A DNA stretch of 64,000 bases from Aureobasidium sp. EXF-3400 (GCA_024195585.1 SWBL01000032.1:124001-188000), one strand, 5' to 3'; positions 32,401 through 42,714 are shown, numbered from the stretch's first letter. Program-made: numbers and translations. The notes: generated by a model not told the origin, from the letters alone.

Positions 32401-34468
32401 GATTGTCCGAATACTTGATCTTCTTGTGCATCTCCTGCTCTTCCTTGACGTTGAATCTCTTTAGAGGGCTTGGTTGAGTCGTCATATGTGCAAAAGTGGG
32501 CCGTACAGGGCTCGACGTAATCTCGATGACTTGCTTTCGCGTCGTCGATGGCCTAGATTTGAACAACGTCTCCACAGAGGGCAGGCCAGGAGAGTCTTGT
32601 TCGGGTTGTAGACCAGCCGCGGGCCTGTCTTTCTTAGGCGTCTGTATGGACTCAGAGGTCTGGTCCGTCTCGATCAAATGTGCAGGCGGCTCGCTCTCAA
32701 CAGATCCAGCACGCGAGATCTCGTACTCAAAATCGGCCGGTACTTCGGCCGCATCGGGTATGTCTTCGTCGGCTATCACGGCAATGTTGTTGTTGCCCTC
32801 GCCAGAGGTCACCGTTTCGTTCTGTGGGACAAGCTGAGACGGCAGTTCTTGCAAGCCAAGATCGGGTTCAGAATCATGACCATCTTGGGAGAAGCTCTCT
32901 CTGGCGTCTTCAAAGTCCTCGTCGTTGACGATAAAGTCCTGCATGTCGGCATCCGATGCGTCCCGGTCATGGACTCTTGTTGAAGCACCATATCGGCTTT
33001 TGGCAAATGGCTTGGGTTGTCTTGTGGCTGCAGGCTCCACTTTGAGGCTCCAGATTCCGATCTTCCATTGTTCTTGCAGGATGTCATGAACAGTGGGCTC
33101 GAGAATCAAGCAAGCTTGCTTGACCTCTTGTTCGTTATCGAATGTACGGTCCATGAGATTCTTCTTGAGTCGTGCAAGTCTGTCAGCCAGTTCCGTGATT
33201 CTCTTGTTCGCATCTTGGATCAAGGCGCGAGTTGTCTTCATGTTGCCTTTGGCGAGACGCCATACACTGCGCCCTTTGTTCTTGTCAAGCTTCGGCAGTT
33301 GGTTGTCGTACCAAGCCTGACGCTGCAGGGCAGTTGTCTGTTCAACCAGCGAGTCGACGAGTTCACGAGAGAGAATGGGAGCCTCGACAGCAGAGTCTTC
33401 CTCGGCCATATCATCATCAGATCCGCTAACAGAATCTTCAGCGTCGGCATTCTGTTCATCTGCTGAGTCTGAGTCTGAGTCTCCGTAGGTGGGTAAGAGC
33501 TCATCAGTCCCTGTGTATTTGTCGAGAAGGTAACTGAACTCGCCAGGACTCATCTTCGTGTCTACTGTCTCATGCTGCTGAAAAGACAACGTTTGGGCTT
33601 TCTCGCGGATGGCCTTGATGCCATGCTCTGACGACTCGAAGATAGTGACTGATCTGGCGTCTTTGTCTTCGAGTAACCGCTCAGAGTACGGATAGACTGC
33701 GAGAGCCGAGTTTCGGTGGTATGTAATGGGACTTGGCTCGGCTTGATGAAATGCACGATGGAATGTGCGATGGAGACAACGGTAAAGAAATGAGGTAGTA
33801 CCCGAGAACTCAGATCTTCCGAAGATAGTGAAATTGTCGTAGGAATCGTCATCCTCTGTCTCGTTGTGCTTGATTTCTGCGCCGTAGGCGGTATCTCCAT
33901 AGAAGACTTCGTCGACCGTGAACTTCGTGTCACGTAGGTAGCCTGAAGGCTGAGAAGTGGACTCGGCAGTAGTGATAGGACTTTGAGATGCTCCAGGTTG
34001 GATGTCAGTGAGGAAAGGTGCTTGCTGAGCAGCAGCAGTGGACTCGACAGTAGTGGTTGGTCCTTGGGATGCTCCAGGTTGGGTGTCAAGGTTCAGTCTG
34101 CGGCGTTTGCGGCCGCTGGAATCTTCAACAAGCTCTTCACCTTCGCGAACTCTGGTTCCAATAGACTCTGTGGAATTCGATGGAGCTGAGCACTGGGGTG
34201 CAGACAAAGAGGTTGGATCCAGATTCTCAATGCAGGCCACAAAAGACTTGCGCAGTGCATTAATTGACTGCATGATAAGCATGCGCTCTTTCAGACCAAT
34301 GATACCGAACTCGGCCTTTAAAACAGCGAGGTTCACCTGCTCAAGCAGCATTCGGCCGTCAAGGTCATTATCAGACCATTGCTGAGCGAGGTTGTTGAAC
34401 TGGTTCTGCTGTAGGAACTCGACGACCTCTGCGGAGGACCACTGGTAAGGATCGGTCTCCTGCATCAT
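29480..34468 (-). CDS. SNF2-family ATPase of the RAD54/ATRX type with N-terminal SAM domain (1662 aa)
   Basis: One exon. The open frame extends to 34579, but the first ATG is 34468 (MMQETDPYQWSS); upstream codons look like leader. Residues 5-75 resemble a SAM domain (WSSAEVVEFLQQNQFNNLAQ, DLDGRMLLEQV, LGIIGLKERMLIMQ-like). Residues 75-900 are largely acidic and disordered. The helicase core holds HQIEGVKFMWRE (about 932), HTMGLGKT (about 960), DEVHSIKN (about 1105), LTGSPMSNN, DKVLIFSQS (about 1395), STRAGGLGLNIQQANRVI and IGRAYRLGQTKPVFVYR. The large spacer between lobes and the RLGQTKPV motif fit the ATRX/RAD54/ARIP4 subgroup. Expected role: ATP-driven DNA translocation on chromatin. The 3' end has decayed copies at 3545-3870. 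Confidence 0.9.
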   Translation of the reverse strand: MMQETDPYQWSSAEVVEFLQQNQFNNLAQQWSDNDLDGRMLLEQVNLAVLKAEFGIIGLKERMLIMQSINALRKSFVACIENLDPTSLSAPQCSAPSNSTESIGTRVREGEELVEDSSGRKRRRLNLDTQPGASQGPTTTVESTAAAQQAPFLTDIQPGASQSPITTAESTSQPSGYLRDTKFTVDEVFYGDTAYGAEIKHNETEDDDSYDNFTIFGRSEFSGTTSFLYRCLHRTFHRAFHQAEPSPITYHRNSALAVYPYSERLLEDKDARSVTIFESSEHGIKAIREKAQTLSFQQHETVDTKMSPGEFSYLLDKYTGTDELLPTYGDSDSDSADEQNADAEDSVSGSDDDMAEEDSAVEAPILSRELVDSLVEQTTALQRQAWYDNQLPKLDKNKGRSVWRLAKGNMKTTRALIQDANKRITELADRLARLKKNLMDRTFDNEQEVKQACLILEPTVHDILQEQWKIGIWSLKVEPAATRQPKPFAKSRYGASTRVHDRDASDADMQDFIVNDEDFEDARESFSQDGHDSEPDLGLQELPSQLVPQNETVTSGEGNNNIAVIADEDIPDAAEVPADFEYEISRAGSVESEPPAHLIETDQTSESIQTPKKDRPAAGLQPEQDSPGLPSVETLFKSRPSTTRKQVIEITSSPVRPTFAHMTTQPSPLKRFNVKEEQEMHKKIKYSDNPDNDSCKQIRSWKYEDLEEQGDRRRMLLKLASDMEDERLESLVRLLTGNMTTCLAKIRAAISATNQRSEIVDGYDETEFEVMRDAARIYLGYLHIDHRFFDSDVSQIASFGYEWPWDGDDEGYGNDLSNHWHKFTWTALKRFRKSPTTRQHELITIDSDDEIENAKSGHSSTRKKKVKRDQDAARKRAKAAERAANYESQHQYSQTGSFMSGEDGLNEVPLYTPDDVDPSKHVYLNSAIAKRLKPHQIEGVKFMWREITAPEDEDGQGCLLAHTMGLGKTAQSLALLTAIAETVKNKDKRDALPDDLKKAKGKLRALILCPPTLMANWKQEIATWCPDKLFHVFSLSSEVSSKALRLDELKSWRHLGGIMLCGYTMFTKLINNQSGKAQAFNDAEHVLVKKLLLQKPHIVIADEVHSIKNDSSKTSLAVHKINTQRRIGLTGSPMSNNTAEIFALIDWVAPKFLGSKVEFKAVYQEPIEAGTYVDSTGSEVRKSMKKLAVLKEIIAPKLNRADITVLKGSLKSKVEFVLTIPLTDRQKLGYETYVKEILRGKAGEEGTTITQVKLFGWLSILQLLCNHPIIFRRKLLEPMNNKQKKGKRNTLNATEIEVPASSATAGPSTAGPLATDSDVPSSTAVAIPGTARAHEGSPVVDEDTAYADAHISQYDINKAIVDALLEVVPEDDSIELSYKTLLVRKIMRLSIEAGDKVLIFSQSIPSLNFLDHMLSSMGLRYGRIQGDIAQDKREKVLKSMANGKLDVLLISTRAGGLGLNIQQANRVIIFDFAFNPTWEEQAIGRAYRLGQTKPVFVYRFVAGGTFEFALYDKQLFKTGLSSRVVDKKNPMRNANKKPGDWLKAPFDVLQQDISAEAGKDEHVMDKIIANQHIDQDEFIRSIKTMETLMGESKDEELTAEERAEVENDVMKAKTRKLAGGPEIRPTLAPAMPQTDIVTGPQGQTNAHTSSSPAASGRVVTRY

Positions 34469-35312
34469 GAAAGCTTGCTGGTTGTTGATGATGGTGTCAA
34501 TACTGATGATGATAATGTTGTTGCGATGTTGTGATTGGAGGTTGGAGAATTGGAGAGCGCGCAGCTTCGGAGTAAACAAAGCTAGTTTCTGTCGGGGAAG
34601 GAGCGTGTGAGTATCGATCGTTGCCTGATGATGCTGGTGAAAGTGCCAAGAAATGACGGGTGTCGATGTGTGACACTCAAGAAAAAGGACTCACTGGAAG
34701 GAGCAGACCAGCCGCTCAAGTGCTGCTTTAGAAGGAGCAGATATGAGTGTGGGTTGCTTTTATGTACATGTGGAGCGTAGGTAAGGGTTGCGATTGAGAG
34801 AAGCGCAGAGTGTGAAAGTCGCGGTTAAGAGAAGCGCAGTTTGATGGTGTAAACCACGTTCAGACTAACCGTCGCCTCGGCTGTTGAAGTCGAAGTGAAG
34901 TGTCTCTTTCTCTGCTTTGCATCTCAAGACCCGATCACAGCTGCTGGCTCTACGCGCGCGTTTGGTGATTAATGCTGCCGACGTGAAATCAACACGACAC
35001 TAGTACGAGTGAATTCGCGTCACTACTTCAGCGTAGAAGGACGACAACCTGTCAGATAGTGACAATTATCAATCAGACTTTACGGTGACTCGAGTGTTTG
35101 TGGAGCTCTTGACAGAGATGAAGTCAAGAAAAGTCCAGGCACTTGCCGCGATGCGCAATCGCGACAACGGACTTCATCGACCGCAGTTCAGCCGGCAGTT
35201 GACAAGAACTACCTCTAACCTCAACACCACCAATTCTTCTTAGCATAACATACGGCTAGGCCCTGGACTCACAAGCCTCTTCTACTCTCGCCCTGTTGTT
35301 CTCGCTTCCATC
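34469..35312. promoter_or_regulatory. divergent intergenic region SNF2/glutathione synthetase
   Basis: 0.84 kb between outward-reading genes. It contains two copies of a 22-base stretch ending GAGAAGCGCAG (near 34788 and 34819). An AP-1/Gcn4-like core TGACTC sits at 35086-35091, 222 bases before the GSH2 ATG, and could mediate Yap1- or Cpc1-type control. That control is inferred. No gene was seen. Confidence 0.4.
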
Positions 35313-36979
35313 ATGTCGCGTGAAATCTACCCAAAGTACCCTCCGGACCTCAACGACGAGCAGCTTCAATACTTGATTACTAATGTCAAAGACTGGTCAA
35401 TTGCAAATGGTCTGGCTGTAAGACCGGTGCCATCATGGATTTCGAAGGAACAGGACCCGGTGGGCTCGTTAGCAGTGACCGCTCCTGTTACCCTCTTCCC
35501 TAGCTTGTTCCCTAGAAACTGCTTTGAACAAGGTCTTGGCATTCAAACAGCGTACAACGAGCTCTATGCCGCTATCGCAAGCAACGAGACTTGGCTAAAG
35601 GAGATTGTTGAGGAGTGAGTTCTTCTATGCTCTGGACACGAGTCAGTCTCGAATCATACCAACTCTACTAATTACGTGCTTAGACTCGTTGAAGTGGATG
35701 ATTTCATCGCTGAGCTTTGGAAGGTGCACCAAGCCGTGAAGAAGGAGGGATATGTTCAGGTAGGTACATCTGCAGAACCTTCTAGTCTCGTTTCCTGACA
35801 CGCTCCTAGGGCATTACTCTTGGTCTTTTCCGTTCTGACTACATGGTCCACCTCGACCCAGCCAATTCTGCTGCCAAACCTACCATTAAACAAGTAGAGT
35901 TCAACACCATCGCTTCATCCTTCGGTGGACTTTCCACGCAGGTCTCAAAGCTACACAACTATCTTCTCTCTGTGGATGCCTACCCAGAAGAAACCCAATC
36001 AACTATCAAGACTTCTTCTCTCCCACCAAGCACATCGGTCCCATCGCTTGCTGGAGGTCTGGCTGCTGGTCATCATGCTTATGGAGAATCAAGAAGTGGT
36101 TCTCCTCTTTGTGTCATATTCCTTGTTCAGGATCCAGAACGCAATGTCTTTGATCAGAGACATTTGGAATACACTCTCTTCAACGAGCATCAAGTCAGGG
36201 CTTTCCGTGTATCCTTCGACCAGGTCATGTCTCACACCAGACTCGACGAGAAACGAACTTTGCTGTACACCCCTCCTCACACCCCCAACAAGACGTGGGA
36301 GGTATCACTGGTTTACTTCCGCGCTGGTTACTCTCCCGATGATTATACTGGAAAGGCCGACTGGGACGCTCGTCTGCACATTGAACGTAGTGCAGCTGTC
36401 AAGTGTCCTAGCATCTTGACTCACTTGGCTGGCTCGAAGAAGGTGCAACAAGTCCTCGCGACACCTAACTCGCCTCACCTTGCCCGCTTCCTTCCGGACA
36501 AGAACAAAGCTGCCGAGGTCCTCAAGACATTTGCACCAATTTATCCTCTCGACAAGAGCGAAGCAGGCCAAGAAGCTCGCGAACTTGCCCAAAATCCCGA
36601 AACGGCAACCCGCCATGTCCTCAAGCCTCAACGTGAAGGTGGCGGCAACAACGTCTACCGCAAAGCCATTCCCAAGTTCCTCAAAGAGACCCCTGAGTCA
36701 CATTGGCCGGCTTATATCTTGATGGAGATGATTGAGCCCCCAGCCTTGACAAACACCATTTTCCGTAACGGAGAAGTTCAAAAGGGCGGCGTTATTGGAG
36801 AATTGGGCGTATACGGTGTTTGCTTGTGGAAGACACAGAGCGGTGAGGATGGCGTACAAGAGATGCTCGAGAACAGACAGGCTGGCTATCTGCTTAGAAC
36901 CAAGGGTGACCAAAGCGAAGAGGGTGGTGTTGCAGCTGGCTTTGGTTCCGTCGACAGTGTTTGCCTTGTCGATGTGTGA
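35313..36979 (+). CDS. GSH2: glutathione synthetase (515 aa)
   Basis: Exons 35313-35614, 35684-35759 and 35810-36979 join through introns of 69 and 50 nt. Eukaryotic GSS features are YPPDLNDEQLQYLITNVKDW at the N-terminus, FNTIASSFGGLSTQVSKLH, EVSLVYFRAGYSPDDY, KCPSILTHLAGSKKVQQVL, LKPQREGGGNNVYRKAIP (ATP-grasp glycine-rich loop) and GELGVYGVCLWK near the C-terminus. It joins gamma-glutamylcysteine and glycine with ATP in the cytosol, the last step of glutathione synthesis. Length fits the family. Identification is strong. Confidence 0.95.
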
Positions 36980-37671
36980 AGAGTCTAACACCCATCCAGT
37001 CCATCCGAAAAAAGCACCTAGCATTCCTTCAAACATTCTCCTGCCATAGCTTTTATTCTACCTTGTGTATGCTGACTGCTCTAAGGAGATTTCCTTCGTG
37101 TAGGGCTCACTATACGAAGCATTGGTACCGCTATGGCGACTTCAACACGATGGACCGGTATAGCATATGGTCCCTGTGGTTTTCACGAGCATCCACTGTC
37201 ACGAAGGTTCCTCACTGTCTTTGTTTCATGCTAGGCTTCGACTGCCCCAGGTCTGAACAATACGAATGTGGGGACTCTGGGGAGAACAATAGTAAGAACT
37301 GCCTGGACATTCCACAACCCTCGATCCATACGCTCAACAAAGAAAAAGTGTTTCCCTGCCAGACAACAAAGTAACCATCATGAAGGGCTTTTCCACCAGT
37401 ATGGGTGATTGGCGTGTTTCTTTATACCAAGAGATGCTCGTGAGGGCCGAGATGCAAACCACAAGGCAAGTACGTCCTGAAACCGGACACAAGGAGTGAT
37501 CTCTTTGAAGCTGTGAGATTGATATTGTGAACTGCCTGATGATAAGAAGGCAAGCGTGCCGATCAACCGTGACCTCCAGGCAGGAACAGTCATCATCGAA
37601 TCACTCCTTCCTTTTTTGAACCCAAATCAGTACAAGAACCAAAGGACCAACCAACCAAACAAACACCAAAT
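36980..37671. other. intergenic, no supported gene
   Basis: It holds the GSH2 3' end and the promoter of the small secreted protein. The last 50 bases are A/C-rich (ACCAACCAACCAAACAAACACC), typical of a leader. Confidence 0.4.
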
Positions 37672-38052
37672 ATGCTCAGCCGCAGCCTCAGCATCCTCCT
37701 CTTGGGCCTCATCGCCCTCCTCTCTTTGGCCACACCTGCTGCCGCCGGCCCAGACTTCTGGGCCATGTGGAACAACCGCAACCGCTGCTTGCAAAAGGAC
37801 GCCCGCGTCGTCGCCGCAATCTCTCAATTCTGCTCCGTAAACTTCTACACTGGACATTCTTATGCCGCTCAAGGCATCACCTTCGACGGAGTTCAACTCG
37901 GTGTCGGCGCTAGCTGCGCTTATGGCACTTTTGTTCCTAAAGTTTGGTGCGAGTATCAGATGTTGGAGGTGTGCTCTATGGGTAATGGCAGGGGTCGTGG
38001 AAACAGGGGTTATGATAATGGGTGCCAGCACTTCTGGATTACCAACGGTTAA
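37672..38052 (+). CDS. small secreted cysteine-containing protein (126 aa)
   Basis: One exon. The N-terminus (SRSLSILLLGLIALLSLATP then AAAGPDF) is a textbook signal peptide with likely cleavage after AAAG or ATPAAA. The mature part has six cysteines (in NRC, FCS, SCAY, WCEY, EVCS and GCQH contexts), enough for three disulfides, and a Gly/Arg/Asn-rich stretch (GNGRGRGNRGYDNG) near the end. There are no further membrane helices. Small secreted Cys-rich proteins of fungi include host-interaction and cell-wall proteins, but I do not recognise this one and assign no function. Confidence 0.75.
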   Translation: MLSRSLSILLLGLIALLSLATPAAAGPDFWAMWNNRNRCLQKDARVVAAISQFCSVNFYTGHSYAAQGITFDGVQLGVGASCAYGTFVPKVWCEYQMLEVCSMGNGRGRGNRGYDNGCQHFWITNG

Positions 38053-38363
38053 GAAAGAAATCAGAAGGATCTTTTTGGGGAGGAATTGGATATGTCGGAC
38101 AATTATCGAGTGGGGTGGTGGGTTTCTTCGAAATTGCTAGTTGATTGAAACGAGCATCTCTCACACACACGAACTCTTCTTGTGACGAAACTGTCGAGGC
38201 TCACTTGAGCAAGGGGGAAATTGAAGTAGAGAACGGAGCCATTTGGCTCATTTGCGATAATATTGTACAAACTCCTACCATGACCACCCACCAATGCAAA
38301 TGCTTCTCAACCAGTGCCTACGCCATCCAAAATGCAATGATACCTTACCAGACCTTCGAGGCA
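38053..38363. other. convergent 3' spacer, no gene seen
   Basis: Between the secreted protein and MTO1 3' ends; contains no recognisable element. Confidence 0.4.
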
Positions 38364-40448
38364 TTACGCAACAACCTCTTTCTCCTGAGCTGCGAGCACT
38401 TGATCGACGGCAGCTGCTCTCTTGCCTGCACCTCTCACATAGGCCAACAGGCGAAGTGTACCTGAAGGCGTAACGCCTTCGATTCTTCTAGCCTGTCCCA
38501 GACTTTCAGGTCTGGTAACACTCAACACCCTCTTTTCTTCATTGCTCAGTCCGAAGATGTTCTCGTAGTTGATGTCTGCAGGAAGCAATAGTTGTTCGTC
38601 TCTTTCAAAGTGCTTGGCTTGCATTTCTTGTTGAGTGACGTAGGGAGAGTATGTGCCTTCGATATCCATACGAGAAATGATGTGAGGATCAAACTTTACG
38701 ATATCCGGCAACAAAGTGGCGAGGCTGGACACTGAGATGGATGCGAGACGTAAGAGATCAAAGGCGCTGCGTTTGCTGCTGTCACTACGGACGGGGAAGC
38801 CGTGTGATTGCCAAACGCTGCTTGACATTGTGTGGCCTTCCAACAAAGTCTTCAACTCATCCATCTGTGCTTTTTGCGAGGAGAAGTGAGACCAGCGAGC
38901 ATCTGAGACTACACCAAGTTCTCGGCCTTTGGCGGTAAGGCGGAGGTCGGCGTTGTCAGCGCGGGCGGACATGCGATACTCTGATCTCGAGGTAAACATG
39001 CGGTATGGCTCCGAGACGCCTTTCGTGATCAAGTCGTCTATCATGATGCCAATGTACCCATCTGCTCTTGTCAACTGCAACTGCGGCTTCTCCAATGCAG
39101 AGTTGCCCGCATTGATACCAGCAACGACACCCTGTGCGGCAGCTTCTTCGTAGCCTGTTGTGCCGTTTATCTGACCTGCCAAGAACAGACCTCCAATGGC
39201 TTTCGTCTCCAGAGTCTTGCGCAGGCTGCGAGGATCCACGTAATCGTATTCAACTCCATAGCCAGGCTGTAGCATCTTGACGTTTTCCAGACCCTTGATG
39301 GTTTTAAGCATGGCTTCTTGTGCCTCGGCAGGAACAGTCATGGAGATGCCGTTCGGATAGATGACGTGGTTGTCGAAGCCTTCGGGCTCTAGCCAGATAA
39401 TATGGGCATCTTTTGTATGGAAACGAATGACTTTGCTCTCGAGAGACGGGCAGTAGCGGGGGCCCTTGACCTCCTCACGGATGTGAATACTGTTTTGGAG
39501 GTTTGCACGAATGATGTCGTGGGTGGCAGGGTTGGTGTGGGTGGACCAGCAATTCAGTTGGTCTTGGACGGCGACACGCGAGTTGAGGTAGCTGAAAGGC
39601 ATTGGAGGATCGTCGCCAGGCTGAACGTCGAGGCCGGTATAATCAATGGTCCTGCCGTCAAGGCGGGGAGGGGTTCCTGTCTTTAGTCTGCCCAGTGTGA
39701 AGCCAGCTTCGCGCAAAGACTTGCTCAGGCCCGTCGTTGCTGCTTCCCCCATACGGCCTGAAGGGTACGCTTCAAGGCCAATGTGAATCTCGCCGCCCAA
39801 GAAGGTGCCAGTGGTGATGACAACGTTCTTGGTAGGAATCACGTCGCCGCTCTCGAGTCTGACTCCGGTAATCTTTCCATGCTTGCCGTCTGTCATTCCT
39901 TCTCTTTGCACGACGATATCGGCAACCTTGCCCTCAACGACGCTCAAGCCCTTGTAGTTTGTCATTTCCTCCTTCATATGTTTCTTGTATAGCGCTCTGT
40001 CGATTTGGGCACGAGGACCCCAGACTGCGGGACCTTTCTTTCTGTTCAAGACGCGGAACTGGACTCCTGCTTTGTCGACTATGCGACCAACGACACCGTC
40101 CAGAGCATCGATCTCTCGTAGCATGGTGCCTTTGCCGATTCCGCCAAACGAGGGATTACATGAGCAGACTCCGAGATTGTCGACCGAGGGAGTGACCAGG
40201 GCTGTTCTTGCGCCGGTTCGTGCAGCAGCTGCTGAAGCCTCACAACCAGCATGGCCGCCCCCAATGACGACTACATCGTAGGGACTGTTCGGCGGTCAGT
40301 CGCGTGCTCATGTCTAGATGGGACATTAACCATACGCTGTCGTGGAGTCGGAAACGGTGGCAAACGAGCGGCGCACAAGAATGGCCGACCGCACCCGGGG
40401 CGCATGACCCCAGAGTATACGCGCTCTGGCAGACACTGCAAGCACCAT
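38364..40448 (-). CDS. MTO1: mitochondrial tRNA U34 modification flavoprotein MTO1/MnmG (677 aa)
   Basis: Exon 1 (40448-40336) encodes a mitochondrial presequence, [20 protein letters not shown] and [12 protein letters not shown] 51-nt intron (GTATGG...CAG) joins it in frame to exon 2 (40284-38364), which opens [20 protein letters not shown], the FAD-binding motif. Other MnmG landmarks are [65 protein letters not shown], the catalytic Cys in [25 protein letters not shown] [39 protein letters not shown] and [19 protein letters not shown]. With MSS1 it makes the 5-carboxymethylaminomethyl group on wobble uridine of mitochondrial tRNAs. Exon 1 was inferred from splice signals and presequence character. 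Confidence 0.94.
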
Positions 40449-40650
40449 GGCGACACGAATGTGAGATTCGACCAGCAATGACTTTGATGGAAACAAAAAA
40501 GTTGATAGACCCTAGTTCGTCTGGCTTGGCAGCGGGAATGACGGAGTGGGCGGGGCTTGCCAAAGCGGCGGTTATTTTCTCTGCTAAATCTTGCCTCTCT
40601 TCGCTGCCCTATCACACACCCACCCTAGACACTCAACACCAACCGTCGCT
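40449..40650. promoter_or_regulatory. compact bidirectional promoter MTO1/LSG1
   Basis: Only 202 bases separate the two start codons. No clear TATA element is visible. Confidence 0.45.
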
Positions 40651-42714
40651 ATGGTGTTGGCCAAGAGCAAGCAGTCCGTCGGCCTGGGCAATGCCCTCAT
40701 GAACGACCGCTTCAAGAACAAGAACTCCAACCAACACAAAGCCAACGCCGGAGGAATTCAGAGGAAAGGCCAGAATGGAGAGACCTATATCACAAACAAC
40801 AAGCAGGCCGCTGCCTACGAGAAAATGCGCTCCGTCACCGAGCAGGGCGATCTGGATGAGTTCCTGTCCACCGCAGAGCTGGCTGGCACCGATTTCACCG
40901 CTGAAAAGATGAACAACGTCAAGATTATCCACAGGGACCAGAAGAACCCCTACCTCTTGTCCTCGACCGAGGAGCGCAACGTCGTCAAAAAGCACAACAA
41001 GAACAGAAGCCGTCTTACCGTCCCTCGTCGCCCGAAATGGGATTCCACCACTACCAAGGACGAGCTGAACACACGCGAGAAGGAGGCTATGATCGAGTGG
41101 CGCAGAGACCTTGCCGAGCTGCAAGAGAACCAGGACTTACTCCTGACTCCTTTCGAGCGCAATCTCGAGGTCTGGAGACAGCTGTGGCGTGTCATTGAGC
41201 GTTCAGACTTGGTCGTCCAGATTGTCGATGCCAGAAACCCCCTCATGTTCCGCAGTGAAGACATGGAGTCTTACGTCAAAGAGGTCGACCCCAAGAAGCG
41301 CAACCTGCTGCTCGTCAACAAGTCCGATATGATGACGCTCGAGCAGCGCCAGTCTTGGGCCAAGTACTTCATCGACAACAACATCAACTTCCGTTTCTTC
41401 TCCGCAGAGCTCGCCCGTGAGCTCAACGACGCCAAGGCCGAGCAGGACGAGTCGCAGACACAAGAGGTGGATAGCGAGGATGATGAGAGCGAGGATGAGG
41501 TTGCTGAGGCGCTAGATGGAGATGAGAATGCTCTGGAGCAGGAGGCCAAGAAGCTCGACATTCAGGATGCACAAGAAGAGGAAGCCAAGTGGGTTGACGA
41601 GGAGACCGTTGATGACAAACACGCTGCACCTGTGTCCGATGTCATCCCCATGTCGCTCGAGGAGGCCACACGCATTCTCACAACCGAGGATCTCGAAGCT
41701 CTCTTTTTGGAGCACGCTCCTAAGATGGCTGCTGCTACCGACGACAAGCCCGCTCGCAAAGTACAAATTGGTCTGGTCGGTTACCCCAACGTCGGTAAAT
41801 CGTCCACCATCAACGCTCTGCTGGGCGCAAAGAAGGTGTCCGTCTCTGCCACACCTGGTAAGACGAAGCATTTCCAGACCATTCACTACTCAGATCAAGT
41901 CGTGCTTTGCGATTGTCCTGGTCTAGTGTTCCCCAACTTTGCCTTCACAAAAGCAGAACTCACATGTAATGGTGTCCTGCCCATCGACCAGATGCGCGAG
42001 TACACCGGTCCTGCGACCCTCGTCGCCCAGCGTATTCCTAAGCCTTTCCTTGAGGCTGTCTATGGTATCAACATCAACATCCGCTCTCGTGAAGAGGGTG
42101 GTACGGGTACACCAACTGGTGAGGAACTGCTACGCGCATACGCCGCCGCTCGTGGTTTCTTCACCCAGGGTCTTGGTCAGCCTGATGAGAGCAGAGCCGC
42201 CAGACTGGTCCTCAAGGATTACGTCAAGGGTAAACTGCTGTTCGTACACCCTCCTCCCGCAGAGCCCCCAATCGACCACAAGCACTTCAACCGCGAACTC
42301 TACGACTACAACCACCTTCCTCAGAAGCGACGACTCCAACTCGCAGCTATGCACTCAGCTGCAAGGCACCCAGAAGCACAAACCGGTGATGAGCCATCGC
42401 TTATGGAGAATGACGACCTCGACATGATCCCCATCAGTGGAGCAAAGACACAACGTATGGACAAGCAATTCTTTGCACCTGGGCAAGGTAGAGGACAGCA
42501 AAACATGCCCTTCCATCACAAGTACACAGAGCAAGGACAAAAGCAGGTGGAAAACACTGGTGGCAAGATGTTGACAGGACGCAAAGCTAAGATCATGGTG
42601 GCTCTGGAGAAGGACATGGACCCTGATGATGTGAAGATGATGATGTCGAGCAAGAAGCACTTCAAAGCCAACAAGAGGGCGCAAAAGAAGGTCAGAAGCG
42701 AGTACAACGACTAA
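40651..42714 (+). CDS. LSG1: large-subunit ribosome export GTPase Lsg1 (687 aa)
   Basis: One exon. I chose ATG 40651 (MVLAKSKQSVGLGNALMNDR), the conserved N-terminus of the family; an in-frame ATG 60 bases upstream would add leader-like residues. The GTPase motifs are circularly permuted as in YlqF/Lsg1: G4 NKSD near residue 223, then an acidic insertion (SEDDESEDEVAEALDGDE), then G1 GYPNVGKSS near 377 and G3 DCPGLVFP near 420. The family signature NLEVWRQLWRVIERSDLVVQ is present, as is a basic C-terminus. In yeast Lsg1 acts in the cytosol to release Nmd3 from pre-60S particles. Confidence 0.95.
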   Translation: MVLAKSKQSVGLGNALMNDRFKNKNSNQHKANAGGIQRKGQNGETYITNNKQAAAYEKMRSVTEQGDLDEFLSTAELAGTDFTAEKMNNVKIIHRDQKNPYLLSSTEERNVVKKHNKNRSRLTVPRRPKWDSTTTKDELNTREKEAMIEWRRDLAELQENQDLLLTPFERNLEVWRQLWRVIERSDLVVQIVDARNPLMFRSEDMESYVKEVDPKKRNLLLVNKSDMMTLEQRQSWAKYFIDNNINFRFFSAELARELNDAKAEQDESQTQEVDSEDDESEDEVAEALDGDENALEQEAKKLDIQDAQEEEAKWVDEETVDDKHAAPVSDVIPMSLEEATRILTTEDLEALFLEHAPKMAAATDDKPARKVQIGLVGYPNVGKSSTINALLGAKKVSVSATPGKTKHFQTIHYSDQVVLCDCPGLVFPNFAFTKAELTCNGVLPIDQMREYTGPATLVAQRIPKPFLEAVYGININIRSREEGGTGTPTGEELLRAYAAARGFFTQGLGQPDESRAARLVLKDYVKGKLLFVHPPPAEPPIDHKHFNRELYDYNHLPQKRRLQLAAMHSAARHPEAQTGDEPSLMENDDLDMIPISGAKTQRMDKQFFAPGQGRGQQNMPFHHKYTEQGQKQVENTGGKMLTGRKAKIMVALEKDMDPDDVKMMMSSKKHFKANKRAQKKVRSEYND

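Noticed and set aside
34469..34579. Upstream extension of the SNF2 protein by 37 codons
   Set aside because: The frame is open but begins with TTG; the first ATG is 34468 and starts directly before the SAM-like segment.
36961..37374. + strand frame of 137 codons overlapping the end of GSH2
   Set aside because: It starts inside GSH2 in another frame and has no protein-like features; it is probably the GSH2 3' region.
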